Positions 35,410-47,189 of a DNA stretch of 64,000 nucleotides are shown here, one piece after another. Under the pieces are notes generated by a model. The model ran no database searches. It had not been told where the DNA came from and worked only from the letters and a program-made list of their open reading frames with translations. The stretch is from Bimastos eiseni. Lineage: Eukaryota; Annelida; Clitellata; Crassiclitellata; Lumbricidae. Where the stretch lies: NCBI GenBank assembly GCA_959347315.1, contig OY365811.1, forward strand, positions 38,841,770 to 38,905,769, read 5' to 3'. A program made the position numbers and the translations under genes. Positions within the stretch are counted from its first letter, which is position 1. Every line of letters begins with the position of its first letter.

Positions 35410-35581
35410 ATAACCAATATCTGACGACAAAGTTGTTCACGCTATATAGGAGTTCATAGCCAAAAAGTTTTTATTTTTCCACTGTATGCTCTATTTAAAT
35501 AGAAGTTAGATTGATGCTTACTATAATGCTTGGCTATGAACTCATAGCGCGTGAACAATTTTGCCGTCGGCTATTGGTTAT
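35410..35581. mobile_element. Foldback (MITE-like) element, 172 bp
   Basis: Left arm 35410-35460 (ATAACCAAT...GTTGTTCACGC...GAGTTCATAGCC) and right arm 35531-35581 (GGCTATGAACTC...GCGTGAACAATT...ATTGGTTAT) are imperfect reverse complements of about 51 bp around a 70-bp AT-rich centre. No clear target duplication, so the class is unknown. Confidence 0.6.
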
Positions 35582-36087
35582 CGACTTAGGAAGGATTGCA
35601 CTGCGAAATTCTTCCTAAGTAGATAATAGGCCATAAAGGCTGTCTGTAGATGAAAAAATGCTGGCTGAAATGGAAGTTGGTTTGATCAAAATACAGGTAG
35701 GTACAGTTCTTGTTGAAGTAAAAACTTGATTTACAAGGATTATTATCACCAATCCAACTTCTGTTCAGTTCAAAAAGTTGCATTCGTTAATTAAGCATGT
35801 ATCATGTCCTGAGTGTGTAGGCCTACTTTTAATGTAACTAAGTATGGACCTACACCTAAAATATTGTTCCTGTTTGAAATAATCTATTTAATTTTTCATT
35901 TAAATTACAATTTCAAAGAATAAGTTTTGAATTTAGTCTATTTATAAAATCAAAAAGTTTGTCAAACAGAAGTATACAAATGCAATAAGAGCAATGCACA
36001 GAGAGTTTTTCAAATATTTAGAGGTTCCAATTACAATGAAGACTACAAAAAAGGCCTGATTCTTTTGTGTGTAGTGCTCCCCCGGGC
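35582..36087. other. Unassigned AT-rich sequence
   Basis: No gene, RNA or repeat signature recognised. Confidence 0.35.
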
Positions 36088-36156
36088 TCCCTCCCTCCCT
36101 CCCTCCCTCCCTCCCTCCCTCCCTCCCTCCCTCCCTCCCTCCCTCCCTCCCTCCCT
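36088..36156. repeat. (CCCT)n microsatellite
   Basis: About 17 CCCT units, nearly perfect. Confidence 0.95.
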
Positions 36157-36673
36157 GTGCCTCTGTCTACCTTGATCTTTCTCTCTGCCTTTTGTTACCA
36201 TTAGGCTCCCTATACTAATCCTGCTGAGATCGATAAGACCTAGGCGCGCGCGCGCACACACACACACAAAGAGACAGACAGACAGACAGAGAGAGACAGA
36301 GACAGAGACAGGCAGACAGACAAACATAGAGACATCGGGACAGAGAGACATCGGAACATGACTACCCAGCCACACCTAACTGGCAGACCACCCGGACGTG
36401 AATATTGTCGCTCGAACGAATTAATGAGCAACATCGATGCGGTCGTAATGACGTCCAAATTATGGCTGTGAAAAGCTAGACTTAAAGAGCAGTCGTCAGT
36501 TATGACACGAGTATCCAGATGTCGTCGTTCTGCCTTCTTCGTCTTATCCCATATCTGTGGCATTTCAACGTGATTTGTAGGCGAAAGGACATGTAGCTTA
36601 AGTCGCCTTTATTTCTTCTTTAGCGTTTTTCTTCTTTCAGAGTTATATTATGCGTGTCGCTTAAAGGCATATG

Positions 36674-36920
<247 letters not shown>

Positions 36921-37044
36921 CATTTATATACATGTATACCTACATATATATACGCTCACATAATCACCTATAATTTATATTTGTCTGTGAACTCATATAT
37001 ATATATATATATACGATTGCTTCGTAAAATTTGAAAAGTCATAG

Positions 37045-37428
37045 GAGGATATTCGGATGGCTGAGAGCTCTGCAATTGAGGGAAAACAGAGTAGGCCTAA
37101 TGATGAATCTGAAATTTCTGAGATGTTCCGAGAAGTCGTGGACTACACAAACTGTCGCTGAGTATTCACCCGTAGAAGAGAGGATTTCAAGTTGGATAGT
37201 ACTGCACTGAAACATTTGAATGGTCGTATCAACTGGAGTCCGTCTACTATTCCATCTCGTACTGACAACTCGCTTCAGTTTGCGTTTTTGCCCTCCATTT
37301 TTCTGGGCGTCATAACGATGGCATTTCTCTTGTGCCCGGAGGAAAACACATGGAGTCCTTCCAGCAGCTCTTGATTTCAGGACTAATCGAAACTGTTGTT
37401 TACATGGCAAGGTTGAAGCGATGACCAT
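37045..37428 (-). pseudogene. hAT-family transposase-like fragment
   Basis: The minus-strand frame contains QKRKLKRVVSTRWNSRRTPV then DTTIQMFQCSTIQLEIL, and later HLRNFRFIIRPTLFSLNCRAL. The LKRxxxTRWNSRxxxV block, then a spaced hydrophobic FxFI...LF segment, is typical of hAT-like transposases and domesticated relatives (DUF4371 / zinc-finger MYM-type groups). No zinc finger, no catalytic acids and no C-terminal dimerisation block were found, so it is a fragment. It carries no recognisable ends. Confidence 0.5.
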
Positions 37429-37599
37429 GGCATTGTCACCAAATGTCTAATGCTTCAGAATTTTTTTCTTAGATCCTCGTCTTAAATCTATTTTATTTTT
37501 CCCTAACGTTCCCAGCTCCATCATAACCTTGTACCACTACTTAGTCGAAGTCTCTGATTGCTGCTCTCAATGAATCAAGAATCATCATATATATATACG

Positions 37600-37601
<2 letters not shown>

Positions 37602-37666
<65 letters not shown>
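37602..37666. repeat. (TA)n microsatellite
   Basis: About 32 TA dinucleotides without interruption. Confidence 0.95.
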
Positions 37667-37668
<2 letters not shown>

Positions 37669-38334
37669 CAAAGCTGCATTCCTGAACTGTTTCCAGAAAA
37701 GAACATTGCTTGTTCCCTTAGAAAACCCTGCCACCCATTCTGACAATCACCTGTCTTCATCTCAGACAGCATAGTGCCACTAGTTGTCCATTTCTACCCA
37801 TAGGCCTAGTGACATATAGCGACACCGTTGCTTCCTTCTTGCTGCTGTCGTATCACCATCAGCAATAATATAAATCTTATTCTGATGCCTTATGTGACCA
37901 ACAATTTGCTCTGTTGTCAAACCTTCACAACCGACAGTAGTTACTGTACATATGGTGGGTTAACATAAAGATCATTGCCTCTCCTCCGTCATTCATTTGG
38001 AATCTATTGCTCTATTTTCCGCGTGCCAAATGTTACGATTACATTGTGTTAGGCGCACGATCAATTCTCTCAAGCAATAAATCTCACGGAAGGTTTTCTA
38101 TAGTAAAGCCTAGTTCAATAGCATCAAGAGTAAACCGTCAATTAGTGATTGTTTCAATAAAAACATAGTTAATTAATTCATTAAATAAATCCCCCCCAAT
38201 GGTCACTGAATATTATCCCCTCACTAGGAAGTATTGGACGTAGTCTGCTTCCACTGACATGCGTGTGGAAGCCCCTGCGTAGACGAGTGCATTGGTGGCA
38301 TGCATTGCAAACAGATACATCTGTTTCTTTAATT
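37667..38334. other. Unassigned non-coding stretch
   Basis: Nothing recognised apart from one TAGGCCTA at 37801. Confidence 0.35.
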
Positions 38335-38490
38335 AACCTGTGTCTCTGTCTCTGCCCGTATCTCTCTGCCTTTTTCACTGCCTCTGTCTCTGTCTCTATC
38401 TCTGTATCTGTTTCTGCCTCTGCCTCTGTTTCTGACTGTGTCTCTGTTTCTGTTTCAGTCTCTGTCCCTGTCTCTTTCTGTCTATGCACA
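38335..38490. repeat. TCTG/TCTC-rich microsatellite
   Basis: Imperfect CTCTGT and CTGTTTCTG repeats; source of Ser/Val artefact frames. Confidence 0.85.
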
Positions 38491-38837
38491 TGTCCGCTAT
38501 ATTTGCCAACTTTTTGTGTCTGTCTTATGGCTTGCCGTTCATATTCACTGTCTGCTTGTTCTTCAAAATCTCAGACTTGTAATAACTGGAACTCATTTCC
38601 TGCGCAGAAACACAAGAATATATAAAAGCACGAAGTCTATATATATATATATATACATTCATATATATTCATATATGTATTAATTCTCCTCCTCTTGAAA
38701 TATACAGATAAGCATCATGTATACATATTGTATGTAAGGGGAGGTTAAAGCGGAAGATAAATTGACAGAGGTCAACAAATGGAAAGAGCGCTAAGAAGGT
38801 CAAGTCAAATAATTATAACATAGCTGTGTGTCTGAAG

Positions 38838-39622
38838 TGTCCTTCGGATCAATAACCTCGTCTAATATTTTATCGATATTTTTCGTTCGTTCCGACTTCG
38901 ATAGCGACAAAACAAGCCTTATGGACCTTGAGTGGATCTCAGTGTCGCTATGGGCGCATGTGGACTCCGCCGCGGTGCACACGCACACCCGGAGCACCGC
39001 AGTCTTATACTGGATGACGGGGTTACATCACTGAGGTGTACGATACAGACATTTTTATCGTCATCGTCATCGTCATCGTCGTCGTCATCGAGTCATCGTC
39101 ATCGTCGTCGTCGTGTCATCGTCATCATCGTCATCGTCATCGTCCTCCTCTTCCTCATCATCATCATCATCATTGTCAGTCATTGGCATATATATATATG
39201 TCTTGAGAACTAATGAAGCCCCAGTCACACACAGCAGACGATGACACCACAGACTACAACGTCAAACACCTCTGACATAATAACACATATATACATATAT
39301 ACGTATTATGCACTCATATAAAAGCACATGGTACATATATTATACAAATAATTAAGTATAATTCTTCTACGATACACATATATGCTATAGCCTATATACC
39401 CAGGTGCTCACCGCTCTCAGTCTCATGACCTGTCGAGTCCGAATATAAAGACCACTCGCGCCATCAAATTAGACGTATTGTATATAATTAAACACCTAGA
39501 CACCGGTAATACCCGTATGATATGTGTTTAGTTAATGATGATGTTCCTATGTATAAATTATATACATGCGTAGACCCTCATAATAAATATATGTACAAAA
39601 CAACACATATACATTAGAACTT
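38838..39622 (+). repeat. 0.78-kb duplicated segment, copy A
   Basis: Homologous in the same orientation to 40584-41361. The first part (38838-39056) is clearly diverged from copy B; an expanded TCA/TCG trinucleotide tract follows; the last 424 bp (39199-39622) differ at only two bases by my reading (GAAGCCCC/GAAGTCCC, CACAGCAG/CACAACAG). A conserved minus-strand peptide LSKSERTKNIDKILDEVIDP is shared with three small changes, but no gene is recognised. Confidence 0.9.
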
Positions 39623-40389
39623 GTATATATATATATATATAATGCAATGTGTAGCACGGATGGATCCAGGCGCTCTGCATGTGTGGATTGAGTCTTTTAG
39701 GTCTTCAACACGTCGACAGCCTGTCTGTCTTCCTGCCTTCATTGTAGACGAACGAGAACCTGTCGACTGCATGCAGACCAATTTCTAAAACATCACTAGG
39801 AGACAGCTCAGGATATGACATCAATAAACATCCATTATATTATATGTATATATTTCAATGTATTGCATATATATATATTTACCACAAGACCTAATTTAAG
39901 TATATATGTATGTTCCAGGTCATTGCCGTTTCGCCTGCATGGTCTATCCAGGCCTGGTCTCATGAGTGCTATGCATATATATATACATACATATATATAT
40001 AAATTCGCAGAATAATTGATAAGCTTGATTTTCTGGAGAGCCTTATGTCTCGCCTTGCAATATGTAGGTATATCTACAAGTATATTCAAGACTTGGTTGG
40101 CCGCTGATCAAGCAGGCTCAGTCATTGTTCAAAGTTATTAGTTCACTATTATGACTTTAGCACCATGTAGGCCAGCGCAGGGAGTAGATTTCTTGAAGGG
40201 GCGCTATGTAATGCTCGATTACATTACATATATTCGAAACCCAGCCCAGACTCATAGGAGGTCGCGCAGGTGGGTTGGATTTTCATTAAATTAAACATTA
40301 GACATCAGTTACATTATATTCACCTGGTTAATGTTCTCACCATCTTACATTATACGAATCGATCTTCATCTCCATCGCATAAATGGGCC
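39623..40389. other. Spacer between duplicates with a LINE tail
   Basis: Contains GAAGGGGCGCTATGTAATGC and TTACATTACAT (40195-40231), a LINE 3' tail like the one at 13.6 kb. No gene otherwise. Confidence 0.4.
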
Positions 40390-40563
40390 AATTGCTCTGT
40401 GGTTGGTGCTATTTATATACCCACAGGCCAGAACCTAACCATGTTCAATGCCGAGTGGAATACTCTTTTATCTGTCTCGTAATCTTCTAATGATAGATAT
40501 AGATATATAGCAGGTGGTTTCAACAGTGATCTTCTTAAGACCCAGGAACATCGAACACTTATA
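40390..40563 (+). pseudogene. LINE endonuclease (EEP-type) fragment
   Basis: The frame reads NCSVVGAIYIPTGQNLTMFN, then AEWNTLLSVS, a TAA, then SSNDRYRYIAGGFNSDLLKT and QEH. The VxAIYxPxGxxLxxFNxxxxxLL block followed by a GDFNxDLLK equivalent (here GGFNSDLLK) is the apurinic-like endonuclease region of CR1/L2-type LINE ORF2. The Asp of GDFN is replaced by Gly and there is an in-frame stop, so it is inactive. It directly precedes duplicate copy B. Confidence 0.65.
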
Positions 40564-40583
40564 ATTTCATCGATGCAAAAATA

Positions 40584-41361
40584 TGTCCTTCGGATCAATG
40601 ACCTGGTCCAATATTTTATCGATATTTTTCGTTTGTTCTGACTTCGATAACGACAGAGAGTCATGCCGTATGGACCTTGAGTGTCTTTATGACTTTTCTC
40701 ATCTCAGTGTCGCTATAGGCGCATTTGGACTCCGCCGCGGTGCGCACGCACACCCGGGGCACCGCAATCATATATTGGATGACGGGGTTACATCACTGAG
40801 GTGTACTATACAGACATTTTCATCGTCATCGTCATCATCATCGTCATCATCATCAGTGTGATATATATCAATATATGTAATATATATATATGTGACGGCA
40901 AACATGATTGTAAGACTAATAATCTCCTGCAGTTGAATGTCTTGAGAACTAATGAAGTCCCAGTCACACACAACAGACGATGACACCACAGACTACAACG
41001 TCAAACACCTCTGACATAATAACACATATATACATATATACGTATTATGCACTCATATAAAAGCACATGGTACATATATTATACAAATAATTAAGTATAA
41101 TTCTTCTACGATACACATATATGCTATAGCCTATATACCCAGGTGCTCACCGCTCTCAGTCTCATGACCTGTCGAGTCCGAATATAAAGACCACTCGCGC
41201 CATCAAATTAGACGTATTGTATATAATTAAACACCTAGACACCGGTAATACCCGTATGATATGTGTTTAGTTAATGATGATGTTCCTATGTATAAATTAT
41301 ATACATGCGTAGACCCTCATAATAAATATATGTACAAAACAACACATATACATTAGAACTT
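40584..41361 (+). repeat. 0.78-kb duplicated segment, copy B
   Basis: Second copy of 38838-39622, about 1.74 kb away. The distal 424 bp (40938-41361) are nearly identical to 39199-39622. The proximal part carries substitutions and a short insertion (AGTCATGCCGTATGG, CTTTATGACTTTTCTC). Confidence 0.9.
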
Positions 41362-41539
41362 ATCCTACCACTCTCTCTCTTCCTGTTTATGCCTACTCAC
41401 AACATACTCGCATAACCGACACCTCTGCCACTTTAAAATATAAGCAATTGCCTTATTAATCACTTTTCCAAAATTGCTGAATTTGCTATCATTAGCGATT
41501 ACATAATAATTATATCCGAGCACTTGCAGATCCTTGCTC

Positions 41540-41725
41540 AGATTGAAATTGTAAATTGTTTTATAATTGTAAATTGTATTGTAATTGTAAATTGTATTGT
41601 AAACTGTAATCGTAAATTGTATTGGAAATTGTATTGTAAATTGTAATTGTAAATTGTATTGTAAATTGTATTGTAAATTGTATTGGAAATTGTATTGTAA
41701 ATTGTATTGTAAGTTGTATTGTATA
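41540..41725. repeat. (ATTGTAAATTGT)n minisatellite
   Basis: Variants of TTGTAAATTGTA(A/T)TTG with GGAAATTG interruptions over about 185 bp; the minus frame is a Thr/Ile/Gln repeat artefact. Confidence 0.9.
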
Positions 41726-42683
41726 ACCGTCTGGAGAATGCATGGCTGACAGAACGCAGTTATTTACATATCCAGTTTTATGGCTTGAGAGTTGTGTTCG
41801 TTTTGTCAGAGGCCTTAGGGGGGGGAGGGCTGGAATCTCATGCAGCTTCTGCTACAAGGGCGTAGATAAAGTACGGATTCTTCAGATTTCCAGATATTTT
41901 CCGCAGCCTTTGCTTCCTATTTGACAAATCGGACCCATGATGATATATCACGACATAGACATGCAGTTGCCTCATCGCTGAGACATCATGCCCACAATCT
42001 TATGAATAAGTAATTTGTCTAATTGATTTATCCAAATGGTCCAACAGACCAGAGTGTATAGAGGAGATATACATCATACGAGATTAAAAAAATTGCTGTC
42101 CTTAGTGGGAAAATGGACGGACGGGGCTAGATCACAGGTGGTTATGGGTGGGTGGCCTCAACCTGCACATCGATCGATATGCTTCCCACTCTTGCTCCCA
42201 ATTCACCCATTCTTTCTCGAAGCACTCGACGAATTGACATGACATTTTTTCCTCCAAGAATTTGTTCAAATCTCTTTTGTCTCAACTTGATTGGTCTTAT
42301 ATTGATTACCAATGCGAGGCTAGCAATCCTTCCATGGCCACCGTACCATATATATATATTCGTTTCTAAAGTTTAGCATGATGACACCATCAGGCTTTAC
42401 CATTAAGTTACCACAAGGTGAAACAATTTATTATCCCACAATAACCCTGCCATCGTCAAACCAAAGCTAAACTTCACTCTCTCTTTGTTAAGAACCCAAT
42501 GCCGGAACATAAAAGTTTATTTTGTGCTTAAGGAAAGAAATTCAAAATGTTACGTAAAAAACCGAACAGAATTTTTACATCTATAGGAGTTTAACAAGTA
42601 CAGTGCATGGTGACCAGGAGGACACAAGGGAGGTCATTAATTCAATCCTCAAGGTTAAATATTGAGATACGATTTTTTCCTCA
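41726..42683. other. Unassigned non-coding stretch
   Basis: No gene or element ends recognised. Confidence 0.35.
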
Positions 42684-42765
42684 ATGCATTCATTTATTCA
42701 TTTCGAGAATTTATATAACACGTATTCAGTCAAAACTGCTCAGAGGTGCTACCCGCCCAGCAACG
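42684..42765 (-). repeat. LINE tail, reverse orientation
   Basis: CATTCATTTATTCATTTCGA, then GAATTTATATAACACG and CTCAGAGGTGCTACC: the reverse of the microsatellite-ended LINE tail. Confidence 0.6.
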
Positions 42766-43068
42766 GCCAAAAAGAAATGACCTACAGGACCATGAATATT
42801 GGTGGCGTTTAAATTCTCGATCTTTGTACAATTGCTTATAAAATAAATAATTATTTCGCAAGTATTGGTCAAGAACTGGTTGATAACGTGACTTTATCCA
42901 ATAAAGCTTTCAAGACTAATAGCTTGAGCTCCCTAATCTAAATTCCATGACCATAGTCACCATGCATCAAACCACTGCTGAGAAACTAGTCATTCTCGGT
43001 CTGTCTTTGAAGACTACTTCTCAGATACATATGATCCTTAATATTTTGATACTTTTCTTAATAACCCT

Positions 43069-43211
43069 GTTATCTGCTCTGTGCTGCGTGAGACCACTGC
43101 TTCTGCTTGGTCAGAGTCGAAAGCGCGATTCTGAGTAGGGATCCTTATGGGGCGCTATATAAATTTCGACCGATGGATTGAGTGATTAAACACAGTAAGA
43201 CAGAGGTCACA
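43069..43211 (+). repeat. 143-bp perfect inverted repeat, left arm
   Basis: Starts GTTATCTGCTCTGTGCTGCG and ends GACAGAGGTCACA. It contains the LINE tail core GGGGCGCTATATAAATTTCG and equals the reverse complement of 45992-46134 at every base I compared. The arms include about 25 bp beyond the LINE core, so they are not just two insertions of one element. Confidence 0.95.
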
Positions 43212-43419
43212 TTATTGCTTAAGTTCTTTGCATCTATTTTCAGTTCTTCCAAAAATACCGGCATTGTCCATAAATTATATTTGTATACCCAAAGTAATCT
43301 CGTTACCATAAGCACGAATCCAAAGCCCAGCTTACCAATTTCAAGCCTTTTCAACTTTGTCTTTCTTTTCAGAACTCCTCTAAAAAATCACGTATAATAT
43401 TAGTCGTCGCTTTGACGTA

Positions 43420-43533
43420 GTTGATAGAGGAAAAATTCTCTGTCCGTTCCAGCATGGCTTCCAGCCGGAGCATTCTACTTCAGTGTTACTTGTTGACCTA
43501 TGGGATCATATTCCAACTGCCTTCGATAGAGAC
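43420..43533 (+). pseudogene. LINE reverse transcriptase fragment (finger region)
   Basis: The frame reads VDRGKILCPFQHGFQPEHST then SVLLVDLWDHIPTAFDRD. The QHGFxPxxST(x)xxLL block followed by AFD is diagnostic of non-LTR reverse transcriptases. About 38 codons are open; catalytic YADD sequence is absent. Confidence 0.75.
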
Positions 43534-43639
43534 AGTAGGTATTTGGAATGGTAGTGATAATTGGAGTGGTTGTGAGAGTGGCAGGTGATCGAGTTATCGT
43601 GATGACGCTCTTACACCCAGGGTGAAGTTCTTGTTCCCC

Positions 43640-43852
43640 GCACGCAAACTATTAGACAGCATCGCGCCTTCTCTGTTGTTGGCCCAATGGCATAGAATGC
43701 GCTACCATCTACGTCTATGCATATAGAGTTCATTCAGATGCAGTTTACAGTAGCCTTAACACGTTGCTTTTCAGCCGGGGTTAAGTCGGGAGCGCTCCTG
43801 AGTAGTAACCTTGATGGTGCGCTATATAAATTTTCGCAAAGAATGAATGAAT
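43640..43852 (+). repeat. LINE C-terminus plus 3' tail and (GAAT)n end
   Basis: RTQTIRQHRAFSVVGPMA, stop, NALPSTSM corresponds to the RAFSxxGPxxWNxLP end of LINE ORF2, with the Trp codon mutated to TAG. It is followed by the 3' UTR and GGTGCGCTATATAAATTTTC, then GAATGAATGAAT. This copy ties the dispersed tail core to a LINE. Together with 43420-43533 it is one internally deleted LINE. Confidence 0.72.
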
Positions 43853-45022
43853 ATAGTCATCGTGCATCGTCACAGTGTTCGTCATTGTCGTGATGATGGT
43901 GACGGCGATCAAGAAGACAGACAGAAAGGCAGTTACACAGACCTTTGCAGGCAAACATAGGCAGGCATACACAGAGCCAGCGTATGCACAGCACAGAAAA
44001 AAATTTGCTTTAAATAGATTACGATGACAACGGACTCAACCTTGCAGAAAAGTACACAGACGTACATGTAATCACGCATGCAGACATGAAGACTAACACA
44101 CAGCCAGGCATATAAGCAGACAGTCCGACAGACAGGTAGACCATAAACCAACAAGACGCACAGACGAACAAAGACGCCTTTTAAAGCCGGAAATCTAAAA
44201 TTGTCCGGCGCATGCTCAGTGAGAATACAAAAGGAAACGAGACGTCAGAGCAGAAACAGATTAAAACGGAAGTCGACTGATGAATTGGAATCTGCACCAG
44301 CGAAGAACAATTTATGACACCCACTCTGTAAGGATGTGGCCAGCGCCTACTGGCAGGTGCGCCACTAATATTTCTTCGACGACCTTATTCAGTCTATATT
44401 TAAGTAAATAAATAGACTTCCTGTATTTAAGTGGCGGCTCTCGGATTCTGATGGTAAGGGTGGATGGTGCAAGATTGGGGGTCTCCTCGAGATACTTAAA
44501 TAGGAGAGTTAAATTACATAGATGACATTATTTCAGCAGAAATTGTTGATTACATGGTTATGCACACATTTTCACACATACTATAATTTTATTCTTAAAC
44601 ACATGTACACGCGCATAATCAAGAATCCTCCTATCTGAGACGGTAACACATGTACAGATCGACGTAATGGAGTGATACTTGGTCATTAGATAGTGCGCTA
44701 AATAAATGCATGGTAATAATAACAGCAAAACATGCGACCTCACATTACATACGGAAATTATATGCACGAAGACAATATCAGTTCATTGTAAATAATATTA
44801 TTTATCAACAAAAGGAGAGATGCCATAATCACAGCGGTTGGCAATTCGAAATGAACAGTCTGGCTGAAACGTGATAGGATATAAATTAAGTGGAAGAACG
44901 TATGCGTCGAGCAGTCTTTGGTAAAGGAAGAGACGTTAGCCTAACGATGACTGTGCGTCTGTGCTTTTCCATATTTATTATGACAGAAGAATTGGAAGGA
45001 ATACGACGAATACAACTGCGAA
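43853..45022. other. Interior of the inverted-repeat pair, unassigned
   Basis: CAGACA-rich low-complexity sequence at about 43915-44165 and a small LINE-tail-like core (GTGCGCTAAATAAATGC, 44693). No gene seen. Confidence 0.35.
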
Positions 45023-45530
45023 GGAAGAGAAGAAGGAGGAGGAGGAGGAGGAGGAGGAGGAGGAGGAGGAGGAGGAGGAGGAGGAGAACAAGAACAAGAA
45101 GAGAAAGAAGAACAAGAACAACAAGAACAAGAGAAAGAACAACAAGAACAAGAAGAAGAACAAGAAGAAGAAGAAGAATAGGAGGAGGAGGAGGAGACGA
45201 GGTGAAGGAAGAAAAAAAAAGAAAAGAGGAGAAGAGAAGACGAAGACGAAGAGAAGAACAAGAATAAGAGGAGGAGGAGGAGGAGAACAAGAAGAAGAAG
45301 AAGAGGAAGAAGAAGAGGAGGAAGAAGAAGAGGAAGAAGAAGAAGAGGAAGAAGAAGAGGAGGAAGAGGAAGAAGAACAAGAAGAAGAAGAGGAGGAAGA
45401 AGAAGAAGAAGAAGAGGAGGAGGAGGCGGAAGGACAAGAAGAACAAGAAGAGGAGGAAGAACAAGAAGAAGAGGAAGAACAAGAAGTACGAGAACAAGAA
45501 CAATAACAAGAAAAAGAAGAAGAAAAATGA
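45023..45530. repeat. 500-bp polypurine GGA/GAA/GAACAA tract
   Basis: Almost pure A/G on the plus strand. Glu-rich and Leu/Phe/Ser-rich open frames through both strands are artefacts of trinucleotide repetition. Confidence 0.92.
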
Positions 45531-45789
45531 GGGATGTGGAGGGTGAAAAAAAGAAAAAGAACAACGTAAAGAAGAGCAAATCTCTTAAGCTAACCCGAGA
45601 GTTGATCAAGGTATAATGATCATTAGTTCGCTAGCAACAACACTTTCTTAGCTTCGGTATAATTATGACGACTAATGGCCAGTTCTTTCTCTTGCTGTTT
45701 GATCTTCCCACCTTCCCACCGACAGTATTAGTTAAGTGAGTTGGCAAGGGGGTTTAGGTGGAGCAGAAATATACCTAATTCTGTCGTGT

Positions 45790-45853
45790 GTGGGATTTTA
45801 AACCCAGACTACTCTAGATTGGCAGATATAGCACTCTAACGACGGAATCACCA
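45790..45853 (-). repeat. tRNA-derived SINE head
   Basis: Minus strand: GGTGATTCCGTCGTTAGAGT fits a tRNA 5' half with A box, and GGGTTTAAAATCCC near the end is a B box with one mismatch. Spacing is tRNA-like; the acceptor stem cannot pair. Confidence 0.5.
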
Positions 45854-45991
45854 AACACCCAAGGGATGGATGTACATGTATGGTACATGTCTGTTGCTGG
45901 GCAAATACTAATAGTCCCACGCAACTATAATCAAGACTGTTATAACATTCCTTGTTTTATTTAACTGTCTTTGTAATTGCGTCACGTATCG

Positions 45992-46134
45992 TGTGACCTC
46001 TGTCTTACTGTGTTTAATCACTCAATCCATCGGTCGAAATTTATATAGCGCCCCATAAGGATCCCTACTCAGAATCGCGCTTTCGACTCTGACCAAGCAG
46101 AAGCAGTGGTCTCACGCAGCACAGAGCAGATAAC
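45992..46134 (-). repeat. 143-bp perfect inverted repeat, right arm
   Basis: Exact reverse complement of 43069-43211; 2,780 bp separate the arms. Confidence 0.95.
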
Positions 46135-47189
46135 TTTATTAGTGTGGTGGCGTGTTTCCGTGATGTTTCTCGTTCCTGCTAAACAGCGGAGAGGTCAGAT
46201 CAGGTCAGTTCAGGTCAGACCAGGTCAGATATGGTCGACTCCGCAGACCCTGCCGGCCAGCCGTACGATGTCGCTATAGGCAGCATATAATAGGTTGCGT
46301 ACGTTAGACAACCCCTTAATCGAAGATGTCTCATTTGTCTCATCAAATCCGTCTAAACTAGAATATAAGTCAGATTGGTGAGTCTAAACTAGGCCCAAAA
46401 GACGTCATCAAAGGCCGGAAATGCTACAATCGCTAACTTTGCTTCGCCTCTGCCCGTATACGCTGGTAGTGCTAGTCTTAAACCTGGATAAAGGAGGAGG
46501 GCGACGCCAAAAACAAATAATTTGTGACACAGCGTACTCAGACAGTAATACCTTTAACAAACAATACAGTTGTTAATATCAACCATCGCAAGATGTTCTT
46601 CAACTTGGGACATAATTATCTGCAACGGATTGAAGCCGACGAAAACTGGGTCATTGACCTAGATTACAGTGTGTGTGTGACTACATCAGTGACCTTTGCA
46701 GGATAAATCGGCTGTTGCGAGATGAAACGAATAAACATAGAACTTGCAATGAAAATAAAATGTGTCAAATGGAAGATTTTTCACTGGAGAAGCATGAATT
46801 TAGCTGAACTCTAGGCGATTACACGCTCAAAGTCATTCTGCCGAGTACCCGGATGTCACTTTATTCATTACACAGTCGATCACAAACATCGCCTGCAATG
46901 TACCAGAACATACGGTCACTGATTGGCTGACACGTTGCAGATGCTTGTCTCTTCCATATTAGTTCCAGGTTCAACATTGGAGTATACATCAATCTACCAA
47001 GTAACATCCAGGATCATGGAAGAGGGTCAGATGTTGATGCTGTTCATCCTTGCTATGGCAGTAAAGTAATAAATCGTGTGCATGCAAAGGGGATTGTAAT
47101 TGTAAGCGATAGGTAATAATTATATTGTGGACGTGAATAGCATGGACATGTTATCAGCATGGTTGCCAAAAGACGAGCTTAACACTAAA
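46135..47189. other. Unassigned, with one CCAGTCCCAAG-type motif
   Basis: Includes GTCTTAAACCTGGATAAAGG and AGGAGGGCGACGCC (46475-46509), a member of the 27.2-kb motif family. No genes recognised. Confidence 0.4.

Noticed and set aside
44886..45609. Glu-rich and Leu/Phe-rich frames of 125-222 codons
   Set aside because: Low-complexity polypurine tract; both strands open.
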